From Pezicula radicicola (taxonomy: Eukaryota > Ascomycota > Leotiomycetes > Helotiales > Dermateaceae), in assembly GCA_003008705.1 (NCBI GenBank), contig PDUO01000076.1:122919-186918 (forward strand): a DNA stretch of 64,000 nucleotides. Direction: 5' to 3'. The notes under the pieces are model-generated. The model saw only the letters and a program-made list of their open reading frames with translations. It was not told where the DNA came from and did not search any database. This document shows, piece by piece, positions 36,027 through 47,519 of this stretch. The position numbers and the translations under genes are program-made. The stretch's first letter is position 1. The number at the start of each line of letters is the position of its first letter.

Positions 36027-36368
36027 GAGAGTGAGGTGTACCATGGTCGCTCGGCTGCTGATAAATGCAGCTTTACGTATGACTTCATAGGCAATTCATT
36101 CGGTTTTAAAAACTCGGTTTCTGTGACTAAATTTGCTCTGGGCAACTGACTTGCTCTGAGTGACTAACTAGCTCTGAGTAATTGACTTCATATTTGCAAC
36201 ACACTAGCTCGAAAACCTGTGAAATGAAGGTCGTGCTTTTCCTTTTTATAGCAGAACTTTGATGCTTGCGTTAAAAACCGACTCCTAATTGCCTGCCCAA
36301 TCAAACACAGCAACGCTCAAGAACTAATGAAATGCAAAGACCAGGTTTACATATACATATAATTCAGT
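36027..36368. other. Intergenic region with degenerate short tandem motif
   Basis: At about 36127-36190 three imperfect units of a GCTCTGAGTAACTGACTT-like sequence follow each other. No gene seen. Confidence 0.5.
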
Positions 36369-37286
36369 TTAAAAAGTCCCAAGAAACTGTGGTACAGGGT
36401 ATCTTGGTTGAACACCAGTAAGGACACTGCCCCTTGTGATACCATATTTCTCCTCACAAGGACCACAATGTCTAAACCATCTTTGTGATTTCATAATCTC
36501 GTTAGCATAGTAGCTCAAACATGCAACCTATAATCCGCAATATACCCAGGGAAGAAGAAAAACATACCTCTGTCTCCCAAGCATATCATTAGCCCAATCA
36601 ACAACCCTCCCATCATGTCCAAAAACAGCAACAAACTTAGAACAATCAGCACACATAATAACACCCCCCTTAAACCTATCACCAAATTTCTTCGCCGTCC
36701 AATTATTCATGATTTCATTTACTGCTTGATCTTCTTTTGCTTCGTCGGTGTCTTCATATGGTGTTTGTAGTTCGATATCATCATCATCTTCTAGAGCTGG
36801 AGGACTGTATTTTTCTTCCATTTCCTTTCCTCTCTCAGTACTTTCCTGACTTTCCTGGAGTTCTGAATCGCCATTTTCATGATTTGATGGCTGAGGATTT
36901 GAAGCTTTTGATGTATGGATTTGTTCGTCGTCGTCGATAGATGAACATCCGTCATCAATTTCATCACCTCCACTAGCGCATAAGAAACGAATTATTGCTC
37001 CTTGGGCTGCTGGATCTTCAAATGAGATATTCGATGGGAGTCGTAGTTGGTGACGATATCTTTCTAGGATGTAGTATTGGGATAGTTTTTGGAGGAACAG
37101 GGGACCTGTTAGTCCTAGTACTAGTTTTGAGGGGCGGGTGAGTCGGTGGAAGATTTTGTAGTGGATTTCTTGGGGGAGGGTTGTGAGGGTTAGTTTTGAG
37201 GGGCTGTTTGGGAGGTTGTTTGGTGGAGTTTGGTGGGTTGATGGGGTCGTGGTGGTGGGGTTGAGGGAATTGATGGCGAGAGACAT
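36369..37286 (-). CDS. F-box-like protein with C-terminal Cys pairs
   Basis: Two exons, 37286-36568 and 36513-36369, joined in phase 2 by a 54-bp GTATGT...TTGAG intron, give 287 residues. Residues 32-75 (LTLTTLPQEIHYKIFHRLTRPSKLVLGLT) follow the F-box pattern L-P-x-E-[IL]-x-x-x-I that binds Skp1. Residues about 105-190 are acidic and low-complexity. The C-terminal part has CADCSKF and, in exon 2, HCGPCEEKYG, two C-x2-C pairs about 60 residues apart that may bind zinc. An acceptor at 36514-36515 is needed to keep the frame; without splicing the frame would stop soon after LLPWVYCGL. Many fungal F-box proteins end in similar cysteine knuckles. The substrate is unknown. Confidence 0.6.
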
Positions 37287-38060
37287 GGTTGCGGTGGTGG
37301 GCCTTGAGCTTTTGATGTGGTGAATTTAAGGGTGGTTCGGCTGGAGTTGGAGTTGAGGGAGTAGATAGGAGCTTTTAGCTCTATGATCTTGATCCTGATT
37401 TGAAGTTACTTATATCCGAGAGGGAGCTTATTGAGAGCTCATGACTTTGTAAAGTATAAGTATTTTGATGGACAAGTGAATTGAAACTGAAGTAAGTAGG
37501 TATTATTGATCACAGCACTTTCCGCTGGAAGTTTCAGGCCGGCAGAATAATCAGGCGCCAACGATTACTCGTAAAGGCGGTGTATAAAAGGACTGCTCCC
37601 TTATCGAACTAGTACTTACATAGACGACAAAAGTATATCTACGTAATCTGAATCACCTTGTTTCTAAATTTGTATTTATATCATCTCTGTAAGATTGATA
37701 TAAAACACCTCGCCAAAACCATCTATGATGTGTATTTCGAGGTCACATGGCAAGAAATAACATGTTAGGTAGGTAGTAGATACGTATCCCACTCTCGGGA
37801 TCTAATCCCGCTACAAGCCGTCGTGATACCAACCCACCTTCAACAACGACATGAAAAGGTTTTACAACAAGTCATACTTAAGAAGACCGGGCCGAGACCG
37901 CTGAACCCGAGGAAAGTATAAAGGTGGTGCAAAAGAAGTATTAACATTATATTTCAATTGAGTAGCATAAACGAGTATCACAACAGAAGTCCTCGTCTGG
38001 TTAGCTACTCTACCATACGCTCTTCCTATCAATATCAACGCTCTCAACTCAACAGCTAAA
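37287..38060. other. Divergent promoter region, F-box-like / aldolase genes
   Basis: About 775 bp between two genes pointing away from each other. No gene seen. Confidence 0.55.
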
Positions 38061-39005
38061 ATGCCAAACCAACCTCATATTCCCCCTTCTGGGATTTGGA
38101 CCCCAGCAGTAACACTCTTCACAAAAGAAGACACACTGGACCTACCCTCCCAAAAACGATACTTCAAATACCTCTCAACAACCGGACTAGCAGGTCTCGT
38201 AATCCTAGGCACAAACGCCGAAGCCTTCCTCGTAACCCGCGAAGAACGTATCTCCTTAATCGCCACAGCCCGAGAAGCAGTTGGACCATCATTTCCCATC
38301 ATGGCCGGCTGCGGAGCCCATTCAACACGTCAAGTACTAGAGAACATTAACGATGCCGCAAAAGCAGGAGCAGATTACGTCCTCGTATTACCACCTGCAT
38401 ATTTTGGAAAGGCTACCACTCCAGCTGTGATCAAGAATTTCTTTGATGAGGTTGCTGAGAAGAGTCCTTTACCGGTTGTTATTTATAACTTTCCGGGTGT
38501 TTGTAATGGTGTTGATTTGGATTCGGATATTATTACTGCGTTGGCGAAGAAGCATCAGAATATTGTGGGCGTTAAACTTACTTGTGGGAGTGTGGCGAAG
38601 ATCGTGAGGTTGGCTGCTGCTTTCAAGCCCGAGGAGTTTGCTACTTTTGGTGGGCAGAGTGATTTCTTGATTGGTGGTCTTAGTTCTGGATCCGCGGGTT
38701 GTATTTGTGCTTTTGGAAATGTCTTTCCTAAGACTATTGTTAAGATTTATGATCTTTGGAAGAAAGGAGAGATCAAGGAGGCTTTAGAGTTGCATCAGAA
38801 GGCTGCGTTGGCGGAAAGTTGTTGTAAATTGGGTATTGCGGCTACCAAGTATGCGGCTGCTTTGACGACTGCGAAGGCCGCGGGCATTGAAGGTGCGGCT
38901 GAGAAGATGGAGCCTAGAAGACCGTACGAGGCGCCGACGGAGCAGGTGAAGAAGATCGTTCAGACTGCGTTGGCTGGATTGATTGATTCTGAGGTTGCGT
39001 TGTGA
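38061..39005 (+). CDS. DapA-family class I aldolase (DHDPS/NAL superfamily)
   Basis: Single exon, 314 residues, full length for the family. It shows the (beta/alpha)8-barrel motifs: GTNAE at 50-54, a GAHSTRQVLEN block near 85, YNFPG at 142-146 with the catalytic Tyr, and GVKLTCG with the Schiff-base Lys172. Related fungal enzymes split 2-keto-3-deoxy sugar acids (pectin/galacturonate pathway) or 4-hydroxy-2-oxoglutarate; bacterial ones make dihydrodipicolinate. Fungi make lysine by another route, so a catabolic aldolase is more likely. The substrate cannot be told from sequence. There is no targeting signal, so it is probably cytosolic. No pathway partner lies next to it. Confidence 0.88.
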   Translation: MPNQPHIPPSGIWTPAVTLFTKEDTLDLPSQKRYFKYLSTTGLAGLVILGTNAEAFLVTREERISLIATAREAVGPSFPIMAGCGAHSTRQVLENINDAAKAGADYVLVLPPAYFGKATTPAVIKNFFDEVAEKSPLPVVIYNFPGVCNGVDLDSDIITALAKKHQNIVGVKLTCGSVAKIVRLAAAFKPEEFATFGGQSDFLIGGLSSGSAGCICAFGNVFPKTIVKIYDLWKKGEIKEALELHQKAALAESCCKLGIAATKYAAALTTAKAAGIEGAAEKMEPRRPYEAPTEQVKKIVQTALAGLIDSEVAL

Positions 39006-42000
39006 GATGTGAAGGTGGAGAGACTGGAGCAAAATAGAGATATATCCGCAGAGATAGATATAAGATTCTTCGTACAAAAAGAAGAATAGATCTGAGCAAT
39101 GATTTTGTTTGGACTTGAATGTATATCTTGCTTGCCAAAATGGCATTGATAAAGTAAGAATCGAAAGAAAGATCCTGGCGGTTTCTGGTGCCTTTTCAAC
39201 TTCTCCCAGATGAACTCGCATCTAGTCAAAGCCAGAGGGAAAGCACGTAGACCTCGCTATTCGCATCCGCGGACTTCCATGGGAGCAAACACTTTCTGGA
39301 GATCTAGAATACCTCCAAGCTCAACTCGAACCACTTCAATCATGTGACTGTATGAAATAGGGGGGAGGTCTGTCACTCAACCAGCCAACCGACCTCTTGC
39401 TGCGACCACGAGAAAACCAAAAGAGGCACACTGCAGATGGAATTGAGACTTCCGTTTCCTAATGCAGCCGCATCGCATTTCTCGAAATATGACAGAAAAA
39501 GCCTGACATCCTGAGGTTCCCCTCTCGAGTCAAAGTTGCATATGATTGATATGCACCGAACATCTTCTTCCATAAAAACGTGGCATGTGCATGATTACTT
39601 TTTGGTAATATATTAAAGAGTGCGTCTTAAAACGCCACATATGAGTTGATTATTTTCTGAGGGAGTGGTCGTTGGGGCGGGTTGATACCGAGTGGTGCTG
39701 GAAGTGCTGTAGGCGCGGTAAGTGCCTTGGCTTTCACAGGCTTCTGAGCTTTTGAGCTTCTGAGCTTCTGAGCTTCTCCTTGGCAGAGAGAAGGTTTCTA
39801 GAAATCTTTGGGGGAGTGCTTACGACGCCAAGATCAGGGTTGCACAGGGCCGTGCTTGGCGAGTCCCTGGGGGAGGTTTGGTTGGGAGGTTGACAGCCAC
39901 GGCAGCTTTCTCACTGTAAATTCTTATGCACGCCGTTATGCGCGCCCTGCATAAGTTCCGTTTCAAAAAGCGCTTTCTTCCTTGACTACTTACTGTGACT
40001 ACTGCTGTCATCTATTATGCTTCCCTTTTCTCCGTCCGGTTGCAGCGAAAATCATCGTCAATACTTACTTACTTACTAGTAACAATGGTTGTACAAGTAG
40101 ATGTCTGTGAGTTTTGAACCTGGACTTTTGCTCAAAGATGCTCCAGCCGTACCGTGAAGCTCCCTGTGGATTTTGGGGTTATTACCTAAGATCAGACCTC
40201 GCAAAGATTCTGTTTGCTTCGGGCTAAGAATCCAGGAACAAGCCTGCAATTACAGGGGGTTGATCGGGCATATCGCCGGCTCGTGTATCTGTTGCCAGGT
40301 TCAGGGCTCAACAACGGAGTCGACGGTCCCTAATCAACCTCCCGGCCCGCAAAGTCGCAATCTTTCAGTTGATCAGTTGATCGCACCGCCGTCGCGTCGC
40401 CTAAGGCGCAAGTCGTGAGAGTCAGCGTGGCAAAAGCTCAACAACTTCCCCCCCTGAATTTCGCTATTTCACCCAAGAGTCATAGCATAACTGACCATGT
40501 CACCGTATTGCACCGTCGGTTGACTCTGTCAGAAGGGCGGGAGGTTTTCAACGACCACTTTCGTGGAATCACGGCTAGTCATGATTTCCTACATACAGTA
40601 CATCCTTAGCCCTTTTGGGAAGAAGGGCTCTGGGAACGTGGTACAGAGGACATCATCTTTGACTCTTTGACGTACAGGAATATATCGCGGGAGTCAAACT
40701 GCAGGGACCAAAATAAGAAAGGGTACGGGGAAAAGGAAGGGGAATTTGCATGATTGGGGGCTAATTACCTTGGAACAGATGAGTGTGCAATGCCGATAGT
40801 CGTGCTGCACATGACATGAGAAGTGATTGATAAGAGAGCTTGAACCAATGATAGGTACGAAAAGGTACTTGGTGAATGCAATGTATCATGTCAATTCATG
40901 GAAAACGTGAGGCACAGAGGCGAGCTTGGGACAGGAGTTTTGACTGGGCTGGGAACTAATGCAGGGCAGAGGCTCAGTGGCGGAGGACTAAGTGTGAGTG
41001 AGGAAGATATAACTGGGCTCCTGGATGATGTACGAGCTGGAATAGGCACCATGCCCGAAGCCCATGGCACTGACTCTGTAGCTTAAACCGAGCAGAATAA
41101 GATCAGTCATAATTCGATACTTTACTGTACTGTCCTGTATTTTGCAGGATCATGGGCATACCTGGCTGAGGTTCGCATATGATGGAAAAGTATAGGAAAG
41201 GGGACCGTAGTACTGTAGTGCATGATACTGTATATCCAACTTGCCAGCATCCCTCTCTGCATCTCGTTGGCGGCTTCGCCCGAATATGTCTCGTCTTCCC
41301 CGCCGCAACTCCTAACTGCTTTCATCGTTGACACGCCGTCCATTGTGTATCTGAGACTGTACTACGGGCGCGGTGAACAGACAATTACTCCACCTTCACA
41401 TTGGTAACCCAGGCAATGGTAGTCGTTACCACACCGCAACGAGATCACCACCGGATACACCAGGATACACGTGAATCAAGTCAGGGACTTCAAGTACTTA
41501 AGGTACGGGAGCTCCGGAGTCCGTACATACAGCAAATATGGTTATCGAGGCGCATCGACTCGCCCATACATCGTCCCCATAAGAACACATCAGAACCCAT
41601 AGTACTCCGTAGCAACCCATAAGATCTGCTTGTAGCGCGGCAAAACCAAAAAAAAAGAGGAGCGGTCGTGAGGTGTCGTTAGGGTTAGGGTCGTCAGCAA
41701 GGGAGGGTCCTGTTACGAGTACGGAGAAGCACCGGTAGTCGTGAAATTACTGTAGCAGTCGGCTAATAATCTTAAAGTTTCCCTCCATATTTGCTTTGCA
41801 GACAAAGGACAAACAGACTTTACGCACGAACAAACTCTCTCTCCTCCTCCCACCATTCTTCTTCGACCCTTCATTTATTCTTCTCTTCAGTACATGTATA
41901 TTCCTCGCCTTCGACCTGCCCATTCACAGCAAAGACGAGATTATGCTTCGACACGACTTTTAATTCAAGATTCACGGCCATTCTTGCACACGGACTTTTC

Positions 42001-42121
42001 AGAGCCAACTGGATAGGGATAGGAGAAGGACCAGGGTCAGGGCAAGGAGCAACGAAGAAGAAGAAGACGACGTCGACGAAGAAGCGCATTCTTCCATAAC
42101 TGTGCGCAAGAAACCCTCGCC
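39006..42121. other. Long intergenic region, about 3.1 kb
   Basis: No supported gene. It contains a short GAGCTTCT tandem run at about 39742-39778 and, from about 41820, a C/T-rich and then GAAGAAG-rich stretch that looks like the promoter and leader of the next gene. Short frames lack domains. Confidence 0.5.
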
Positions 42122-44192
42122 ATGGAGGGATTCTTGTTGCTTCCCCCAGAGCGCGGCAGCATTATTGGACGACAATTATGGAAGGTTTGTGCCTGCATCT
42201 TCCACCACTACCTCTCCTCCCCTCACTCGCTGACTTTTTTTTTTTACTGCAGCCTCGTTACATCGTATTGGGCAGCGCTGCTCTCAAAGAAACACCACCA
42301 GAGAATATCCTCCCACGATCGCACCCTTCAGGAAGAGTAGCCAATGCGCGGAGAGGTCTGAAGGCATCAAGCTCAAAAACGACTCTTGGAGATGGATCCG
42401 ACGCGAACAATAAACCGGCGCTGCCTGGGGTATACCTCTCAATTTACAAAGCAAAGGTACTTGGACAGTCGAAGGTGAGAAGAGAGATTCTGAAGCTAAT
42501 TATTCATAGGGTGATTGGGAGTTCATATCACAACATCCGGTGTCCTCGTTCGAAACCTGCGACATTCAAGCAGTAGAGCACCGAAAACAGGCCCCGTCTC
42601 TTCCTACCCTCGTTATCAACCTGAAGCCGGATGAGGAGATGGAGAAGGCACGGAAGCGAAGGTCAAGCAGAACAGGAGGACTTACTTCTTCGAAAGACCC
42701 CTGGGCCAACACCCTATTATTTCGGACAGTTCCTGAAGAACGATACAACATATACGACTGGCAGGTCACCATCAAGCCCTTGGTAAAGCCCAGCACCCCG
42801 CCGGAAGTGTTGAGTCCCATCAGCCCTGCCTTCAGCTCGTTTAGCAATCCATTTGCTACCAGGGTGGGAGAAACAGCATCAAGGGAGAGAGAGAGGCCAG
42901 GGACCAGTTCGAGTCAAGGAGCAGATTACCTTCTACGAGGAGTCTCAATTCAAACCACCACCACTACCACTTATTCCCATCGCTCGGACACTAGGCCATC
43001 CGCAATGATTTCTCCATCACCCAGTCTGAGATCGAGACGATCCGACCTCTCCTCACAAGCAAGTTCACAACCCATGGGGTTCACTTCTACGCACGCCCAG
43101 CATTATACTACTGCCCTTCCCTCCGACCTCCCATCTCCTGCCTCGACCTCGGGCTACGAAACACAGTTAATTGAAGGCTGGACATCAGCTCAGGGTCGAT
43201 CATCTGCTTTGTCTTCACATACAAGGGGAAGTAATAGTATTAGTATTGCATCAGCTGTAGCGCCTCCACCTATTGGAGCTATTTCCTCAACACCGCCTGG
43301 CCCACGGGAAACGATATTAGACAGAGCGTTCAAGAATAGGGTGATCCCTGGCAGTGATAAAGTCCAAGACGCCGAAGATGACAAGATCAGCAGTATTGCA
43401 CGATTCGAGGCACTGATGAGAGAAGTGGATGAGAAGAAAGAACAAAAGGTCGCAAGCTCGAGGCTGGATAATTCAAGGAATATACAAGGATGGGAATTGG
43501 ATGAAGAGTCTGAAGAATCGGACTATGAAGAGTTTGCAGGAGAGGAAGAAGATGAAGCCGAGGGATTAGAAATGGATGAAGAAGATATTTCCATACCAAC
43601 GCAAGCTCAACGCGCACTCGACTACATATCTGGTCGGCGTACGCCTCATCCTCCTGCTACGTCACATGGTCGTCCTATGTCTCCTAAATCCCCGCCAATA
43701 CCATTCCTTAATCAACAAGCAATGTCTGCCTTCCATGGCCACGCAGACTCAGCAGGCGGTCTTCGACCTCGCACAGGAACAAGTTCTCGACCTACCTCTC
43801 TTGCCCTCCCAACACGTGCTAGTTTCTCGGCTGCGGTTCCCACTGTCAGGGACACCAGCATCCCAACCAGCGAAGAACTGGAACAGCGGAGATTTTCGAC
43901 AGGTCAGAAGAGACTAAGCTTCCAGGAATTCGCAAGGAGATTAAGCAGCACAAGCTCTCTATTATTGGTCCAAACAAATGCGAGTTCCGCTTCCGGCAGT
44001 CAGCATTCTAAGCGAGGTAGCAGTGATCTCAGCTTAGCAGATGAAGAACTTGCCAACAAGGGCGGCCTTCGAAATAGCGTGGTCCTTCGAGGTGGCGCTG
44101 GTACATCATCAGCATCCACCGAGGAACGAGACAAGCGATGTGGATGGCGAGGTAGCGTGGGAGTTTTCGGAAACGAAGGCGGTTTTCTCTGA
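42122..44192 (+). CDS. Conserved-looking fungal protein with PH-like N-terminus and acidic, disordered remainder
   Basis: Three exons in phase: 42122-42184, 42253-42456 and 42510-44192, giving 649 residues. The N-terminus spread over three exons (MEGFLLLPPERGSIIGRQLW, then PRYIVLGSA..., VYLSIYKAKGDWEFISQHP and SFETCDIQAV) has the strand pattern of a PH domain: a basic W-x-x-R-Y-x-V-L core and a late acidic strand. KARKRRSSRTGG around 120 is basic, and KDPWANTLLFRTVPEERYN looks like a conserved motif. The rest is Ser/Pro-rich with one long acidic block (EESEESDYEEF...DEAEGLEMDEED) and a RRFSTGQKRLSFQEFARRLS stretch of basophilic kinase-like sites. It is probably a membrane-associated scaffold; no named family is recognised. 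Confidence 0.7.
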
Positions 44193-45672
44193 ATAACGAC
44201 TGGCTCTTTTGCAACTTCAATGGCCTGAGACGATATATGATTATAATGACTTGAGTATTTGGCGTATCATCGGCATGTGTGGCTTTGCTGTTTTTGTATA
44301 TTTGCGGGTTCGATACCATTGGGAACGGCCGGTGTGGTGTTTTAGATAATTTTACTTCTTTGTTGCATCTGGCTGTTTCTTTTCAATTCTGGTGGTTGCT
44401 CTTTTATTCTTTTCATGGTCGATGTACCTTATGTACGATATATACCCCCACACCAAATTTGAGATGCTCGAAACATGACTATTGTCAAAGAGGAGAGAAG
44501 GAATGGATGAAAAGTGATGGCTAGCATGTAGATAATTAGGAAGGAAATGAATAAAAGTGAAATGGAAATTTTCTGTATGATGCTGGTTTATGTGAATTTT
44601 TATTATTAAGATACAGTGGTAAGAAGGAATCTCTAGGTGTTGTACCCTTCGGCTTGTGCGTGCTAGTCAAGTGGAGGTAAAGCTGGTTGAGGTTACTAGT
44701 GTAAATAGGGGTTATGGGAATTAGGGGTAAAAGTATAATTAAGCGAGCTAAGACTAAGTACAAGGTAAGGGGTTTGGTATGTTTTCACAAGTATATTGTT
44801 TTAAGTATATAGAGATGTTAATAGTCTTTACTATGATATAAGGCTAAAATATTATATAAATTAATACGATATTTTCTATCTCTACTACTATAGTAGTATT
44901 TTATGATTATTAATTTTATGGATCCTAGGATTATTTAATTTAGTAAGGAGTTTTTATAGATGAGTTTGGGAAATTGAGTTGTACTAAGATGGGGTAGGGT
45001 AGATTAGATTATCACTTTGATATAGATTAATTAAGGGGACTGGGATGGAATTAAATATAGACGGACGGCTCCAGGTTAATTAAGCTGGGTTAAGGAAAGT
45101 TAGATTGATAAGGTGTAGGATAATTATTAAGGATGAAGGCTTGTGCTTAAGAGTAGATTATTTATATGGATTTTTTACTGCAGAGTTGTGCGACTTAGCA
45201 TGGAGTTTTCTAATCATTTATAAAATATACATTGAATATGTACAGTCAGAGGAGATGAAGCATGATGTAGTTGATAGTCAGTAAGTTTTGGAAAATATGT
45301 CTATTGCCTATGAAAGTATCTGATCGTGTATTCCAGTTCACTGTAAGAGATTACTCTCCCTACATATGTTCTTGATGTGGAAAAGTGCATGGGATCCCTC
45401 CCATTCTTGTCCTCCAGTTGGTAAATGTATCCTGCATGTGATGTTTTCAAAGATCATCAATGAAGAATTGTGCTTTCTCGGAGCAAGATCGTTTGTAAGA
45501 TTTGCTACTCGGATTAATCAGCTATAGTATTCATAAGAAAAGAATGTCCAGCTAGAAAAGAGCTTACCAACCTTTGAAGTATACGAATACGGTACCCTTG
45601 TTTCAACGATAGAATTTGAAACCCAGTGATTGCAGCAAACAAGCTTCTATCAACTGAGAAGTGACCGGCTCC
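44193..45672. other. Intergenic region
   Basis: About 1.5 kb between the 3' ends of two convergent genes. The stretch 44790-45100 is strongly AT-rich. No gene seen. Confidence 0.55.
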
Positions 45673-47519
45673 CTATTGCTGCGATTTTTCGGCCTCAATC
45701 TCAGCATGCAAAGCCTCCTGCTCTCTTCTCATTTGCTCGAGTTCCTCCGCAGCCTGAATCCTCCGAGCTAGCTGCCTAGCCCTTTCCATTTTCAGCTCTA
45801 GTGTGTTTAGCTGAGAGACTGGTTTAGGGGATGTAGCGGCAATTCTAGCCCTCTTGGGAAAGGGGTAATCAAGTTCAATAGGTTCCATTTTCACCTGTGA
45901 CTCAGTTTCGACTGGTCGCTTCAAGGCTCCTGTGATAATATCACGGCCAATGCTTATTTGACTCCAGTTGGGCTGAAGAGCGTCGAAATCTAAAGGCTCA
46001 CTCTTGACCTGTGGTTTGGTCGTTGCAAAAGCTGGTGGTATCGGGTCTGGGATAGCATCCAGATCAATAATCTCGTGTTTAACCTGTGGCTGGGGCATTG
46101 TAGAGGTTGATGGTACTGGGTCTGGCATCTCATCCAAGTCGATCGGCTCGTCCTTGATTTTTGGCTCTGCATTTACTAGAGTAGTTAAGCTGCTAGCTCC
46201 GTTGACTAATCCAGACTTCGTTGCTCTCCGAGTGGATTTTCTTTTGCCAAGCGAGATAATCTCGCCACTGTTACTGACATATTCTGTCTGTACCACACCG
46301 CGCTCATTATCCTGCCACAATTTCTGCAAATATTATTAGCTCAAATATCAGCATATGACACGCGATGCACTTACCTGAAGCTTGTTAAAGACAAATTTCT
46401 TCTCATCCTTGTACATTGTATCCCAACGACGCCATTCTTTGGGATCAGCTTCCTTATACTGATAAATATCTGTTAGAGGATGTGCCTCCCCAGTCTTCGC
46501 TTCCAGTGCTTTGTAAACGTATTTGCGATTCAAATCCTGAAGCTGCTTTAATGACTTCCTACGCTCTGCGTCTTTGAGTAAATCCCAGGCGTAGGAATAC
46601 AACGGAGGTGGGTATCTGACAATGTTTTCCTTGTTCAAAAACACTACAAAAATCAGCAGAATTCCAAGTTTCTGACTCATCTCGGAACCTAAACTAACCT
46701 GCAGCTCGACTGTGGAAGTGGAAGTGGAGGACACCATCATTTTCGTACACTAACTCTTTTGAGCTGGGTAAGTGTTCCTTTACTGAACCGCCATCAAGCC
46801 TGTAAATATTAGCACATATAACACAAGACACAGATTGAATGGCAGTACTTAATGCAAAATGTTACACCGCTTTTTTTGTAGCTCTCCTCGTCAACTTTGC
46901 TGGTAAGAAGTTTGTCTTTCAGTTTTTGGATCTTATTTTTATTTAAACGGGTAAGCTTTTCCAATTCTTCATTCGACCTTGTCCGTGTTCCGCTCACCCT
47001 AGAAACTTTAATGAAAAAATCACCAAGATCCTGGGGATGGAATATATCCACGCTCGTGTCGTCATTATGATTGTCATCTTTCCTGATTTGTCAATCAGCT
47101 GAACTTAGTGATGAGAAAAAAGAACTCTTGCCTTGAAGAAGTGGCTTGAATACAAACTTGGCCCCAACCAGGTCGTATGCTTTGTTGTTTGTAACTTTGA
47201 GTTCAAGTCGGACATCCTTTTCGAGGATACTTCCGTGCATGTCTTCATTGTACCAATCCTCTCTCGCTATCGCGTCTTCGCCCCCGAAGACATAAAGCCC
47301 AACGAAGATACGCTTGCAGTTGCCCAAGCTGTATCCCTTTTGGAGGGTGACTTCGACTGTGTACCTAACATCCGGCTCCCCAACAATGTATTGGGCACAT
47401 TTCTCAGCGTTCTGCTTCTCACGCTTATCGACTTTAACGTATTCGTCGAAGTAAGTCTCCTCAGGGTGTCTCTTGATGCGAACTTCCACTTTGTTCTTAT
47501 TCTGAGATAAGATAGCCAT
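45673..47519 (-). CDS. Unknown nuclear-type protein with N-terminal beta domain and tandem SUMO-consensus/SIM repeats
   Basis: Five exons in phase: 47519-47132, 47077-46849, 46799-46699, 46643-46375 and 46323-45673, giving 545 residues. The N-terminal 130 residues (VEVRIKRHPEETYFDEYV, RIFVGLYVFGGEDA, LELKVTNNKAYDLVGAKFVFKPL) are beta-rich and resemble fungal proteins of the DUF7918 type, tentatively. Exons 2-4 are charged and helical. Exon 5 has four psi-K-x-E sites, IKDE, VKHE, VKSE and VKME (Lys386, 411, 436 and 474), each followed by an acidic hydrophobic patch (PIDLD, IIDLD, PLDFD, PIELD). The first three are exactly 25 residues apart. KRAR near 488 could be a nuclear signal and the last 50 residues form a coiled coil. 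Intron 1 uses a GC donor (CAAG/GCAAGA); a weak GT donor five bases on would also keep phase. Confidence 0.7.

Noticed and set aside
41679..41692. TTAGGGTTAGGG telomere-like sequence
   Set aside because: Only two units inside ordinary intergenic DNA; too short to mean a former telomere.
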